37,029 nt of DNA from an uncultured Porphyromonadaceae bacterium (GTDB taxonomy: Bacteria > Bacteroidota > Bacteroidia > Bacteroidales > Muribaculaceae). Shown piece after piece: positions 26,918 through 34,683 of this stretch. Positions within the stretch are counted from its first letter, which is position 1; each line of letters starts with the position of its first letter. The stretch spans positions 1-37,029 of the forward strand of contig CAMTMX010000030.1 of assembly GCA_947073495.1 (NCBI GenBank), read 5' to 3'. The position numbers and the translations under genes were made by a program. Under the pieces are notes generated by a model. The model had not been told where the DNA came from and ran no database searches. It saw only the letters and a program-made list of their open reading frames with translations.

Positions 26918-28177
26918 TCAGAACTTTTTTACCGAACCGATGAAAAGAACCGTTCCTGTGCTCTGTTCCATCACATAGTAGATAAATGGACGATTGAAGT
27001 TTACATCCACTCCCACCTTTGGAACGCCCAATGAGATCGCCACTGAGGTGGCTCCCGCTCCCTCGGATCCATCTTTCGTTACTTTAAAGAAGGTCTTCTG
27101 CTTTATGTTCATGGCGGCTGAACTACCCGAATCCGTCACAAAATTAACCGGGAAGCCAAGGGCTGCCAGTTTTTCCTGTATTCCATCCACATCAAGTTGC
27201 GTCTCGAATCCGGGAAGCGTGATCTCTCCGTTCGCCACCTCTGTCTTGTCTTCCAGACAAAGACCTTCGCCAACAACAAATTTCGCACAATCAGCCACAC
27301 TCTCCCCTTCCTTGGGCAAGACCGCATACATGCTGTATCCCCCGTTGCCGAAAGGTATCTTGGCAAAACGGCGACTCTTAAGTTCTCCGGTCACAGACTT
27401 ATTCTCTTTCGCATATTCCGATCCTCCGGTTGCCATGTTCCAATACAGCCTGTCCACCTTTTTTACATTCCCGTTGACATCTGTAAAGTCCATCTTCTCC
27501 TGTCCCTCTTCAAAAGGAACCGACCATTTGCCAAGGAAATGCAATGCATTGACATAAAGCATATCCATCCCCTTGATATCCGCATTGTCATCATACAGCT
27601 TTATCTTGTTGCCTGTCTTGTCTAAAGTCCATTCATTAATCCGTTTCACCGCTTGCGGATCATTGAAATCCACATTAAACATCTCTGCATTGTAAACCGA
27701 TAGCCATGAAGGACTTTCTTTCTGAATTTCACTCTCTTCTCCGCGCCATACCGAATTTGCCAATGTATATTTCACCATGCCGTCCACTTTTGGCAACTCC
27801 CTCAGGAGCAGACGGTTGAAATCATCAAGTTGTTCAAAGTCAGCAACTCCCATAAATTCCAGAAGCTTGCGGGAAGTCTCTTCCGAGATTGATTCCCGGC
27901 AGTCATGAGCCACCATGCTCAATGCCAACTGCATGCTTAATGGGGAATAGCATACATTTTCGGCTGTTTTATCCTCTTCCAAAAGTTCATATACTTTCGA
28001 TGCCGCAATATCCCTTAATGTCTCGGCGGCTCGCGTCTGAGTCTCATTCATCGAGATCTCATACAACGGAGTCTTTACGAATATCCCGTCATCATTCCGA
28101 CTCGCCGGCTCGTCGGAACAAGACACTGCCAAACCGGCGACAGCTATCATAGCTGCCATATAATTCCTTGCTTTCAT
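26918..28177 (-). CDS. Serpin-family protease inhibitor, lipoprotein
   Basis: This 419-residue protein has a lipoprotein signal (MKARNYMAAMIAVAGLAVSC, lipid anchor Cys20) followed by a full-length serpin fold. Serpin hallmarks include YVNALHFLGKWSVPF, FKVTKDGSEGAGATSVAIS (hinge of the reactive loop, small residues as in inhibitory serpins) and NFNRPFIYYVMEQSTGTVLFIGSV (C-terminal signature). By spacing from the hinge, the scissile bond falls near Pro-Lys-Val in LGVPKVGVD, which would suit a trypsin-like target if Lys is P1. Bacteroidota serpins such as Tannerella miropin protect cells from host or microbial proteases. Here it would be envelope-anchored. A broken small lipoprotein gene lies 65 bases upstream. 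Confidence 0.95.
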   Translation of the reverse strand: MKARNYMAAMIAVAGLAVSCSDEPASRNDDGIFVKTPLYEISMNETQTRAAETLRDIAASKVYELLEEDKTAENVCYSPLSMQLALSMVAHDCRESISEETSRKLLEFMGVADFEQLDDFNRLLLRELPKVDGMVKYTLANSVWRGEESEIQKESPSWLSVYNAEMFNVDFNDPQAVKRINEWTLDKTGNKIKLYDDNADIKGMDMLYVNALHFLGKWSVPFEEGQEKMDFTDVNGNVKKVDRLYWNMATGGSEYAKENKSVTGELKSRRFAKIPFGNGGYSMYAVLPKEGESVADCAKFVVGEGLCLEDKTEVANGEITLPGFETQLDVDGIQEKLAALGFPVNFVTDSGSSAAMNIKQKTFFKVTKDGSEGAGATSVAISLGVPKVGVDVNFNRPFIYYVMEQSTGTVLFIGSVKKF

Positions 28178-28242
28178 AGCTGTTATATTATATATGTTTC
28201 ATGTGTTTTCCAAATCAGTTCAATTGACATCACTTTTATCTC

Positions 28243-28455
28243 TTAACTCATTTTCGCCTTGTCAATCATTGACAAAGCATCAGCTGCCCGTTGCAATATT
28301 TGATCTTTGGTAATCCTCTCCTGTTTGAAATGCGAGAGCGTCTCTTCTTTTTCATGTAATGCTTCGATTTCACGTTATGCGTTACAAGAGGTCATCATAA
28401 CAGTACAAAGTACTGCTATAGCTGAGATTGCTTGAATGCATTGGACTGGTTTCAT
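28243..28455 (-). pseudogene. Small lipoprotein gene interrupted by an in-frame TAA
   Basis: On the minus strand, ATG at 28455 opens MKPVQCIQAISAIAVLCTVM then MTSCNA, a clear lipoprotein signal with lipobox TSC. Codon 27 is TAA (28375-28377). The frame then continues without further stops for 43 codons (REIEALHEKEETLSHFKQER, ITKDQILQRAADALSMIDKA, KMS) to TAA 28243-28245. The tail is a charged amphipathic helix with the composition of a real protein. Restoring one base in codon 27 (for example to CAA) gives a 70-residue lipoprotein. It precedes the serpin gene in the same direction by 65 bases and could have been its operon partner. Confidence 0.6.
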
Positions 28456-28985
28456 GCTGCTAAATTTTAAGTTTAGAAACTACTTATTGAGACCATTAAA
28501 GGACATCAATTATAAGCGTTGCCTTATCTAATACCGCTGTCTTATCTAATATTGAATAAGATATTAAAGTGTTTAAACTTTTTCAGAGATTGATTTTATA
28601 TAAGTCCAAACAACTTCAATTTCGAAATAGGACATTTATCGATAATTTATTTATTTTCCATCGATACATAACTATATACCAGATAAATCAGGAATATCGG
28701 GAATGTCATCAAATTTGCCCCAAACATATAAAAAAATATTAACTATTCCAAATATTAATTATAATATTTTCATTTAATTAACAACTCCACCCAAATAGAA
28801 TAAATAATTAACTATATTTAACCCTATTAATAAATTTTATTTAAATTAATTCATCAAAAAAAATACAATGAAATTCATCAGCCAACCAACCGGAATCCCC
28901 GATAAAATATATTTCTTTTTATCAAAATGATTAAATTAGAGGATGTAATCATTTATCTTCCCCTAATTTTGTTGAATTTTTATTG
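28456..28985. other. AT-rich intergenic stretch, no gene seen
   Basis: Very AT-rich sequence without a credible open frame. CTTATCTAATA occurs twice (28523-28533 and 28541-28551), followed by a partly inverted ATAAGATATTA (28556-28566). An in-frame extension of the next gene starts at 28927, but it overlaps the promoter box and is probably not translated. Confidence 0.5.
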
Positions 28986-28993
28986 TATATTTG
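28986..28993 (+). promoter_or_regulatory. -7 promoter box for the 29.0-31.1 kb operon
   Basis: TATATTTG matches TAnnTTTG and lies 23 bases before ATG 29017. It places the transcription start near 29000, after the upstream in-frame ATG at 28927, which is therefore unlikely to be used. No good -33 element. Confidence 0.5.
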
Positions 28994-29016
28994 CAATCGC
29001 AATCATTTTTATTCTT

Positions 29017-29304
29017 ATGACAGAATCCGATAAATTTTCCCGTCTTTTCTCATCCATGACTCCGGTCACGACATCGGGGCACACGGCAAGAAATAAGGCT
29101 GCCCATTTTTTATTTTTTAAAATAAATATAATTGAAGGTGAGCCTTTTCTGGAGACATCCGCTTCGGCTAAAGATATGCCAAGGATGAATCCGGCGGAAG
29201 ACGGTATGATTCTCGTAAAAAAACTTTTTTCAGTAAATTCATGGCAATATGCAGGCGACAGGGGTATCTACTTTCATAAGGCGCCGGAAACTGTTAAATA
29301 TTGA
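29017..29304 (+). CDS. Small protein of unknown function
   Basis: This 95-residue protein (MTESDKFSRLFSSMTPVTTS...) matches no family I recognise. It has no signal peptide and no membrane segment when started at ATG 29017. The composition is mixed and soluble, ending YAGDRGIYFHKAPETVKY. I chose ATG 29017 because a perfect -7 box at 28986 lies inside any longer reading. The gene precedes an epimerase-like gene by 15 bases, so it is likely the first gene of that operon and may share its pathway. Confidence 0.5.
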   Translation: MTESDKFSRLFSSMTPVTTSGHTARNKAAHFLFFKINIIEGEPFLETSASAKDMPRMNPAEDGMILVKKLFSVNSWQYAGDRGIYFHKAPETVKY

Positions 29305-29319
29305 CAAACTCTGTTATTG

Positions 29320-30252
29320 ATGGACTCTAACCAAAACATAAAGAATATATTGATCACCGGAGCTTCCGGTATGCTCGGAGGCTACATAAAAGATGAGTTC
29401 TCTTATCCTGAAGAATCTTTCAAAATTTTTTCTTTAGGAAGACACATCGAAAATGATTTCAGGTGTGATCTCACCTCTGAATCCCCTGATTTCGGAGATA
29501 TAAATTTCGAGACCGTGGTGCATTGCGCCGGTACGGAAGACAATTCAGGAGCCATGGACCTAAACTATGAAGGCACCAAAAGATTACTCAAGTCTCTTGA
29601 TATACACCCTCCGAAGCACTTTGTATACATCAGCAGCTTTCGCATATATAATCCTGATGAAGGCTCTGATCTGACCGAATTTTCTCCTGCTTCCGGCACT
29701 GGAAAAGCCGGCGGATCAAAAGCCTTTGCTGAAAAAACAGTCACAGATTGGGCGCAGCTTCATGGCGTAGTTCTCACGATAATACGCCCCGCAAGGATGT
29801 TCGGTTCCCGTGTCGGAGGGGAAACCCTGCGTCTGTTTAACGATGCTCTCAACGGAAGCTATATCCACATCCGTGGCAATGATGCAAGAGTAAGCCTCGT
29901 GTCAGCCCTCGACGTTGCGAAAGCGATAAAAAAAGTATATACCCAAGGTGGCATTTACAACGCAGCTGACGGATTTAATCCCCGATTCATCGACATGATG
30001 GAAGCAATGACTGCTAATGCCGGTCAACAAAAGCGTATGACCCACCTCCCCGCGACATGGGCGGAATGGCTTTGGAGACTGTGCCGTTGGATTCCTGCCA
30101 TCGACCGCAATCTAAATCCTGAAGTCGCCGCACAAAGGATGAAGACCCTTACCATCGACGGCTCACGTCTCGCAAAAGACGCGGGCATCACTTATCACGA
30201 TACAATCAAAGCAATTTCAAGAACAGACCCCGACTATCCCTACGCAGAATGA
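29320..30252 (+). CDS. NAD-dependent epimerase/dehydratase-like SDR protein, atypical active site
   Basis: This 310-residue protein is an extended short-chain dehydrogenase. The nucleotide-binding motif is GASGMLGG near the N-terminus. VHCAGTEDN and FVYISSFRIYNP follow, then the active-site region GTGKAGGSKAFAEKTVTDWA and RPARMFG. Normal members have Tyr-x-x-x-Lys. Here the residue four before the Lys is Ala, so the catalytic Tyr is missing. The protein may bind NAD(H) and a nucleotide-sugar or lipid without classical epimerase chemistry, or may use another residue. Its stop overlaps the next start (ATGA), so the pair is translationally coupled. ATG 29320 is preferred over TTG 29317. Confidence 0.8.
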   Translation: MDSNQNIKNILITGASGMLGGYIKDEFSYPEESFKIFSLGRHIENDFRCDLTSESPDFGDINFETVVHCAGTEDNSGAMDLNYEGTKRLLKSLDIHPPKHFVYISSFRIYNPDEGSDLTEFSPASGTGKAGGSKAFAEKTVTDWAQLHGVVLTIIRPARMFGSRVGGETLRLFNDALNGSYIHIRGNDARVSLVSALDVAKAIKKVYTQGGIYNAADGFNPRFIDMMEAMTANAGQQKRMTHLPATWAEWLWRLCRWIPAIDRNLNPEVAAQRMKTLTIDGSRLAKDAGITYHDTIKAISRTDPDYPYAE

Positions 30253-31091
30253 ATTTCGATAAGATTCAAAACACCGTATCTAAAATAACCTCCTCAGCCG
30301 CTTCCTTAGTCAAGGTTGCACTGATGTCTCGGGGGGTATCCGCTAAGGCACCGGAAAAAACCGGGAAATCAATTGTTGTCATGGGGAATGGACCGTCACT
30401 CCGCCAGACTATCGACAATGATATGGAATGGCTATGTTCTCATGACCTTATGGCGGTGAACTTCGCGGCGAACACCCCCGATTTCCTGAATCTGCGACCC
30501 GCGTACTATATCCTTGCCGACGGTCATTTTTTCTCAGGACGCGACACTGATCCGAATGTGGCGAAACTTTGGGAGGAGCTGGGTAAAATAAGTTGGAAGA
30601 TGACCTTATGGGTGCCCCGCAAATTCCTCCATATGGCAAAGGGTCTGACATATCTGAACAGCAACATCGGATTAAAGACATTCAATCTGACGCCGGTGGA
30701 AGGGATAAAAGGGTTGTGCCATATGATGTTTGATGCAGGTCTCGGGATGCCCCGTCCCCGCAATGTAATGATTCCTGCCATTATGGCGGCAATCCGCGAG
30801 GGTTATAAGAAAATATATCTTTGCGGGGCAGATCACACCTGGACACGCACCTTAAGCGTAGACGATGATAATTTCGTAGTCAGCATACAGCCTCATTTCT
30901 ATCAGGACAATGACAAAGAACACGAACGTGTCAGATCCACATACAAAGGACTGAAGCTCCACGATGTCCTGGGGAGCATGACGATAGCCTTCCGCAGCTA
31001 CTGGCAGATCGCCGGTTACGGCCGCTCCCGGGGGATCGAGATCATCAACGCGACCCCCGGCTCGATGATAGACGCCTTCCCCCGCCGATAA
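30249..31091 (+). CDS. GNGPS-motif glycosyltransferase-like protein (DUF115/GT42-like)
   Basis: This 280-residue protein carries SIVVMGNGPSLRQ at residues 41-53, then ADGHFFSGRDTDP, MIPAIMAAIREGYKKIYLCGADHTW and a C-terminal INATPGSMIDAFPRR. The N-terminal GNGPS loop and the GYKKIYLCGAD segment are shared with DUF115 proteins and GT42 sialyltransferases, which bind nucleotide sugars such as CMP-sialic acid. It probably transfers a sugar onto a surface glycan in the cytoplasm. No signal peptide is present, and an N-terminal amphipathic stretch could touch the membrane. It overlaps the preceding SDR gene by four bases. The donor and acceptor are unknown, and sialic acid specificity is only one possibility. 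Confidence 0.65.
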   Translation: MNFDKIQNTVSKITSSAASLVKVALMSRGVSAKAPEKTGKSIVVMGNGPSLRQTIDNDMEWLCSHDLMAVNFAANTPDFLNLRPAYYILADGHFFSGRDTDPNVAKLWEELGKISWKMTLWVPRKFLHMAKGLTYLNSNIGLKTFNLTPVEGIKGLCHMMFDAGLGMPRPRNVMIPAIMAAIREGYKKIYLCGADHTWTRTLSVDDDNFVVSIQPHFYQDNDKEHERVRSTYKGLKLHDVLGSMTIAFRSYWQIAGYGRSRGIEIINATPGSMIDAFPRR

Positions 31092-31149
31092 ATTATTAAG
31101 GCATTTAAAAATAAATTTGACATAACTATAATTATTCATAAAAATATAT

Positions 31150-31157
31150 TACTTTTG
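31150..31157 (+). promoter_or_regulatory. -7 promoter box for the GLUG surface-protein gene
   Basis: TACTTTTG matches TAnnTTTG and lies 31 bases before the ATG. No -33 element at the usual spacing. Confidence 0.5.
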
Positions 31158-31188
31158 TATCTATAAATACTTGTAAAACTTAACGGTT

Positions 31189-33057
31189 ATGAAACATTTT
31201 TACAAAAATTTACCCATTGTCAAATTTATTGGGGTTCTAATGCTTTTGCTGGCTTCCATATCACGACTCGAAGCTGCATCATTTTGGACAGATGCCAACA
31301 ATTACGACATCTCATGGTATTCCTCCGAAGTCGATGAATACTCAATTTCAACACCTCAACAATTGGCTGGACTTGCTTATTTAGTAAATCATGAGTGTTT
31401 CGATTTTATAAACAAGACAATTTCGTTGACAGAAGACATCGATCTGTCTGAACATCTTTGGATCCCAATAGGAAACGGGGTGGGAAGCAATTCGAATGGA
31501 GATGGCATGATATTGAAAACGACATTCAAAGGAAGCCTCAACGGCAATAACCATACTATTTCAGGATTAACGATTGAGGTCACAACCCTTGATCCCGACA
31601 TGGATTCTTTTTGTGCCGTAGGCTTATTCGGTTATATCGAAACATTCTCGGAATCCATCAATAAAATAGCTGAGATATATGATTTAAAAATCAAAGGCGC
31701 ATCAATTTCCATGCATCAATCCACTGAAGCATATAAATACGTGTACATCGGCACGTTGGCAGGAAGTGCCTATGCAAACATTCATGATGTAACAGTAGAA
31801 TCTACTATTGAATTTCTACCTTCTAACTTATTCACGCAAATATCTGCCGGAGGTGTGGTAGGCTATGGAAATGTTACGGATTGCTCTTTTGCTGGCTCTA
31901 TATCGATAAAATCCGATTCAAATTCATTTCTCGGAGGAATTACAGGATCGGGTGAGGTGAACAATTGTATAAATACCGGAGCCATAAATATGAATGGTGG
32001 TTTCGCAAATGTCGGAGGGATTGTCGGCAAAGGATCTGCAACCGGATGTTCCAATAAAGGTAACATCATTGTCAAAGGAGAAGGCAGCAAATCTCTTAGT
32101 TATGGTTTTTCTTCATATATCGGCGGTATAACGGGAGATGGGGAAACTATTAATTCCGGCAACTACGGAAACATCGATTCATTTTTATATTCTTCTGAAA
32201 TAGGGAGTAATACAGTATATCTCGGGGCTCTAATTGGATGCGGATATCATAACGGAATTATAAACAGTTATAACTTTGGATCCATTTCTTCCAAGACGCA
32301 TAATGCAGGATTAGAAATTGTGGATTATTTAACCGAATATTTTGGAGATGATGACAAATTTCTCTCCAACTCATACTCATTTGTCCCGGGAAATGAAGTT
32401 TATTGTGAAGTTTCCAATAAAACTGAACAAGTCTCTGAATCATATCTCAAATCAGAAGAATTCTTGGAGTTGCTCAATAATAATGCTCTTGTCATAAGCA
32501 AATCAACCGGAAATATAGCCCAAAATTGGGTCACCGGAGAAAACGGATTCCCGATCCTTTCGGGAGAGAATCTATATCCGCTAAAAATATCAGGCGATTA
32601 TCCTTCTAATGCTGAAAACGAGTATGGATCTACCATTATCAAAGGAACGTGGGAGGATCCTAATATTTCAGTAGGAGAAATCAAGATAAATGGAGAATGT
32701 TTCCATAAAGGGGACAAGGTGGATGTGACTGTAATTCCATCGGAAGGTTTCATTTTTGATGAGGCAATCCTTTCCTATTATGAATTTCCTGACACCCATT
32801 ATATCTCATTCAAGTCAGAAGACTTGGACAACAATTCTTTCTCATTTGAGATGTTGCCTCATATTTGCGATCTCCAGTTCAGATTTTCTTCAGACTCAGG
32901 GGTAACCGACATTGAAATCGACACGGATGAACCCGTATCGATATATTCCACCGACGGAAACTTATTGCACAAGGGGCTGATTAAAGATGCAAAATTGAAT
33001 AAAGGAATATATATAGTCAAAACGCATAACAGCACACAAAAGATACTTGTAAGATAA
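31189..33057 (+). CDS. Secreted GLUG-repeat protein with type IX-like C-terminal domain
   Basis: This 622-residue protein has a signal peptide (VKFIGVLMLLLASISRLEA, cleaved near residue 28). A beta-rich region with repeated GLUG-type units (GGVVGYGNVTDCSF, GGITGSGEVNNCIN, GGIVGKGSATGCSN, GGITGDGETINS; about 210-340) suggests a right-handed beta-helix. A beta-sandwich region follows, and the C-terminus (PVSIYSTDGNLLHKGLIKDAKLNKGIYIVKT...KILVR) resembles a Por/type IX secretion sorting domain. Such proteins are surface-exposed adhesins or ligands in Bacteroidota. The target is unknown. It is a single gene with its own promoter and a shared terminator. Confidence 0.82.
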   Translation: MKHFYKNLPIVKFIGVLMLLLASISRLEAASFWTDANNYDISWYSSEVDEYSISTPQQLAGLAYLVNHECFDFINKTISLTEDIDLSEHLWIPIGNGVGSNSNGDGMILKTTFKGSLNGNNHTISGLTIEVTTLDPDMDSFCAVGLFGYIETFSESINKIAEIYDLKIKGASISMHQSTEAYKYVYIGTLAGSAYANIHDVTVESTIEFLPSNLFTQISAGGVVGYGNVTDCSFAGSISIKSDSNSFLGGITGSGEVNNCINTGAINMNGGFANVGGIVGKGSATGCSNKGNIIVKGEGSKSLSYGFSSYIGGITGDGETINSGNYGNIDSFLYSSEIGSNTVYLGALIGCGYHNGIINSYNFGSISSKTHNAGLEIVDYLTEYFGDDDKFLSNSYSFVPGNEVYCEVSNKTEQVSESYLKSEEFLELLNNNALVISKSTGNIAQNWVTGENGFPILSGENLYPLKISGDYPSNAENEYGSTIIKGTWEDPNISVGEIKINGECFHKGDKVDVTVIPSEGFIFDEAILSYYEFPDTHYISFKSEDLDNNSFSFEMLPHICDLQFRFSSDSGVTDIEIDTDEPVSIYSTDGNLLHKGLIKDAKLNKGIYIVKTHNSTQKILVR

Positions 33058-33079
33058 TTTCTGAAAAACACATCAAAAT

Positions 33080-33130
33080 AAATACAGGCTCGACCATTTG
33101 CCATTACATGTTCGAGCCTGTGTTTTATAT
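33080..33130. terminator. Terminator between convergent surface-protein genes
   Basis: ACAGGCTCGA (33084-33093) pairs with TCGAGCCTGT (33112-33121), extended by A-T pairs and one T-G pair. T-rich tails lie on both strands, so it can end both convergent transcripts. Confidence 0.8.
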
Positions 33131-33136
33131 TTTATA

Positions 33137-34579
33137 TCAGTCCCCATTCCCTGTCTGCACGGGATTTGCGTAAGCTCCGAGAGTGGGCAGAACGCCTGAT
33201 GCCGGAAGCCGGTCAGTGCCGTCCATGTCATATAGGGTGACAGGGGTGATAAACTCCGGATTTCCTCTTCCGATTGCCGGGGAATCAGGCTGAAGATGAT
33301 AGTTAAAATAATAATCGTTGCGCACTGTCAGGAAAAGCGGGTCTTCATTCCATATGCAGTCTACAAAATGCTTGTCGTCATTTCCGTCTGCTTTCAACAG
33401 CACATTGCGTAAATACACATCCGAACCGGCAAGATCTCCCCTATTGATCGCCGACCCTAATCCCCAGACAATACAATTCTCAAAATCTGCCTTCATCAAA
33501 GGATTATTTCCTATTGAGACTGATCCATATTCGTTTTTCATGCAATGATATAACGACAGATTTGATTCCATTACAGCCGAAAAGAGGTAATTGTTTGCTA
33601 TTGTGCACTGCACAAACTTATGTTCACCACCGGTCAGGCTTACCACAGCCAAAGGAGAATCGGAAAAACAGCATCCGTAAGCATCGACTTTAGCATATAG
33701 TGATTCCAAAACCGAAGAGGAAGAGTTGTGCAGCCAGGAATTTACGAGAGTCAATTTCTGTCTTGTCAAGTCGCCACACGAATCAATCCGCAATCCATCT
33801 GACGATGAGCGCATATCCACATATTCCATCCTGTTGTTGAATGATTCAGCCTCAAATCTAATGCCGCCCCACTGTCCCGCCATAATGTCATAACTGACAC
33901 CGGGAAGGACATCGTCTATCCGGTCTCCCCTGAAATCGATATTCCTGTCGACTGTCCCTACGGCATTCAGACAGCCTCGCACCACAAGAGACGCACCGGC
34001 ATGAAACAACAGCCTCGCACCCGGATCAATCGTGAGCGTCGCATCTTTTTCCACTGTCAGCGAATCAAAAATAATATATGGCAAGTCGGCCGTTAGACGG
34101 GTGTCGGCGGTTATCTTTTCTTCCCTGAGTCTTACTACATTCTGCGCCCACGCCTCTACTTCAATCTCCTGCATCACTCCATTGGTGACAAATTCAAGCT
34201 GATCACTCACCTTCCTTGGCTCTGACGATGCATCCGGCTCAAGAAAACATTCTACAAAAACATATATGGAATCGCGTCCCCTGATTTCCACATCACGGAA
34301 CGAGGATCCGCTTTCACCATCTACATTAAGTGAGAAAAAAGTGTTGGCATCTTTAAATTTTATCGATGAAATTTTCACACCCTTCTTGTTGCGGTTATAC
34401 ACCAACAGGCGCACCGTAGGGCTCCCAAGATCCGTGAACACAGTGCCGAAACTCAATGTGTCGGAAGAAAAAGTCAGGGTCGCGGAGGGAGAATCTGTAA
34501 AATCATCGTTAATACAGGAGGTGGCGATTAAACCAAATATCGCCACAAGCGTCAATAAAATAGACCTCATTACGTTCAT
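33137..34579 (-). CDS. Beta-helix-like lipoprotein (parallel beta-helix repeat family)
   Basis: This protein of about 480 residues begins MNVMRSILLTLVAIFGLIATSC, a lipoprotein signal with lipobox ATSC. An immunoglobulin-like domain follows (TLTFSSDTLSFGTVFTDLGSPTVRLLVYNRN). A long run of short beta-strand turns then reads like a right-handed parallel beta-helix (DSLTVEKDATLTIDPGARLLFHAGASLVV, NSWLHNSSSSVLESLY, QPDSPAIGRG, typical of pectate-lyase-like folds). No catalytic residues for a lyase are obvious. Such lipoproteins are common surface proteins of Bacteroidales with unknown function, perhaps glycan binding. The longer in-frame start at 34651 would bury the signal peptide, so ATG 34579 (or 34570) is preferred. 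Confidence 0.8.
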   Translation of the reverse strand: MNVMRSILLTLVAIFGLIATSCINDDFTDSPSATLTFSSDTLSFGTVFTDLGSPTVRLLVYNRNKKGVKISSIKFKDANTFFSLNVDGESGSSFRDVEIRGRDSIYVFVECFLEPDASSEPRKVSDQLEFVTNGVMQEIEVEAWAQNVVRLREEKITADTRLTADLPYIIFDSLTVEKDATLTIDPGARLLFHAGASLVVRGCLNAVGTVDRNIDFRGDRIDDVLPGVSYDIMAGQWGGIRFEAESFNNRMEYVDMRSSSDGLRIDSCGDLTRQKLTLVNSWLHNSSSSVLESLYAKVDAYGCCFSDSPLAVVSLTGGEHKFVQCTIANNYLFSAVMESNLSLYHCMKNEYGSVSIGNNPLMKADFENCIVWGLGSAINRGDLAGSDVYLRNVLLKADGNDDKHFVDCIWNEDPLFLTVRNDYYFNYHLQPDSPAIGRGNPEFITPVTLYDMDGTDRLPASGVLPTLGAYANPVQTGNGD

Positions 34580-34683
34580 ATATATGAAACGCTTCCGACA
34601 TGCCGTATATTGCGCTTTGTGAAAGGCGCCTGCGGCGATGGTCGCAGTCACGTGACGGAGGTGTAATTCAGTAGAAAACCCAC

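Noticed and set aside
28927-29016. N-terminal extension of the small unknown protein, giving a membrane segment
   Set aside because: It would place the start upstream of a perfect -7 box that lies within the extension; the hydrophobicity reflects AT-rich leader DNA.
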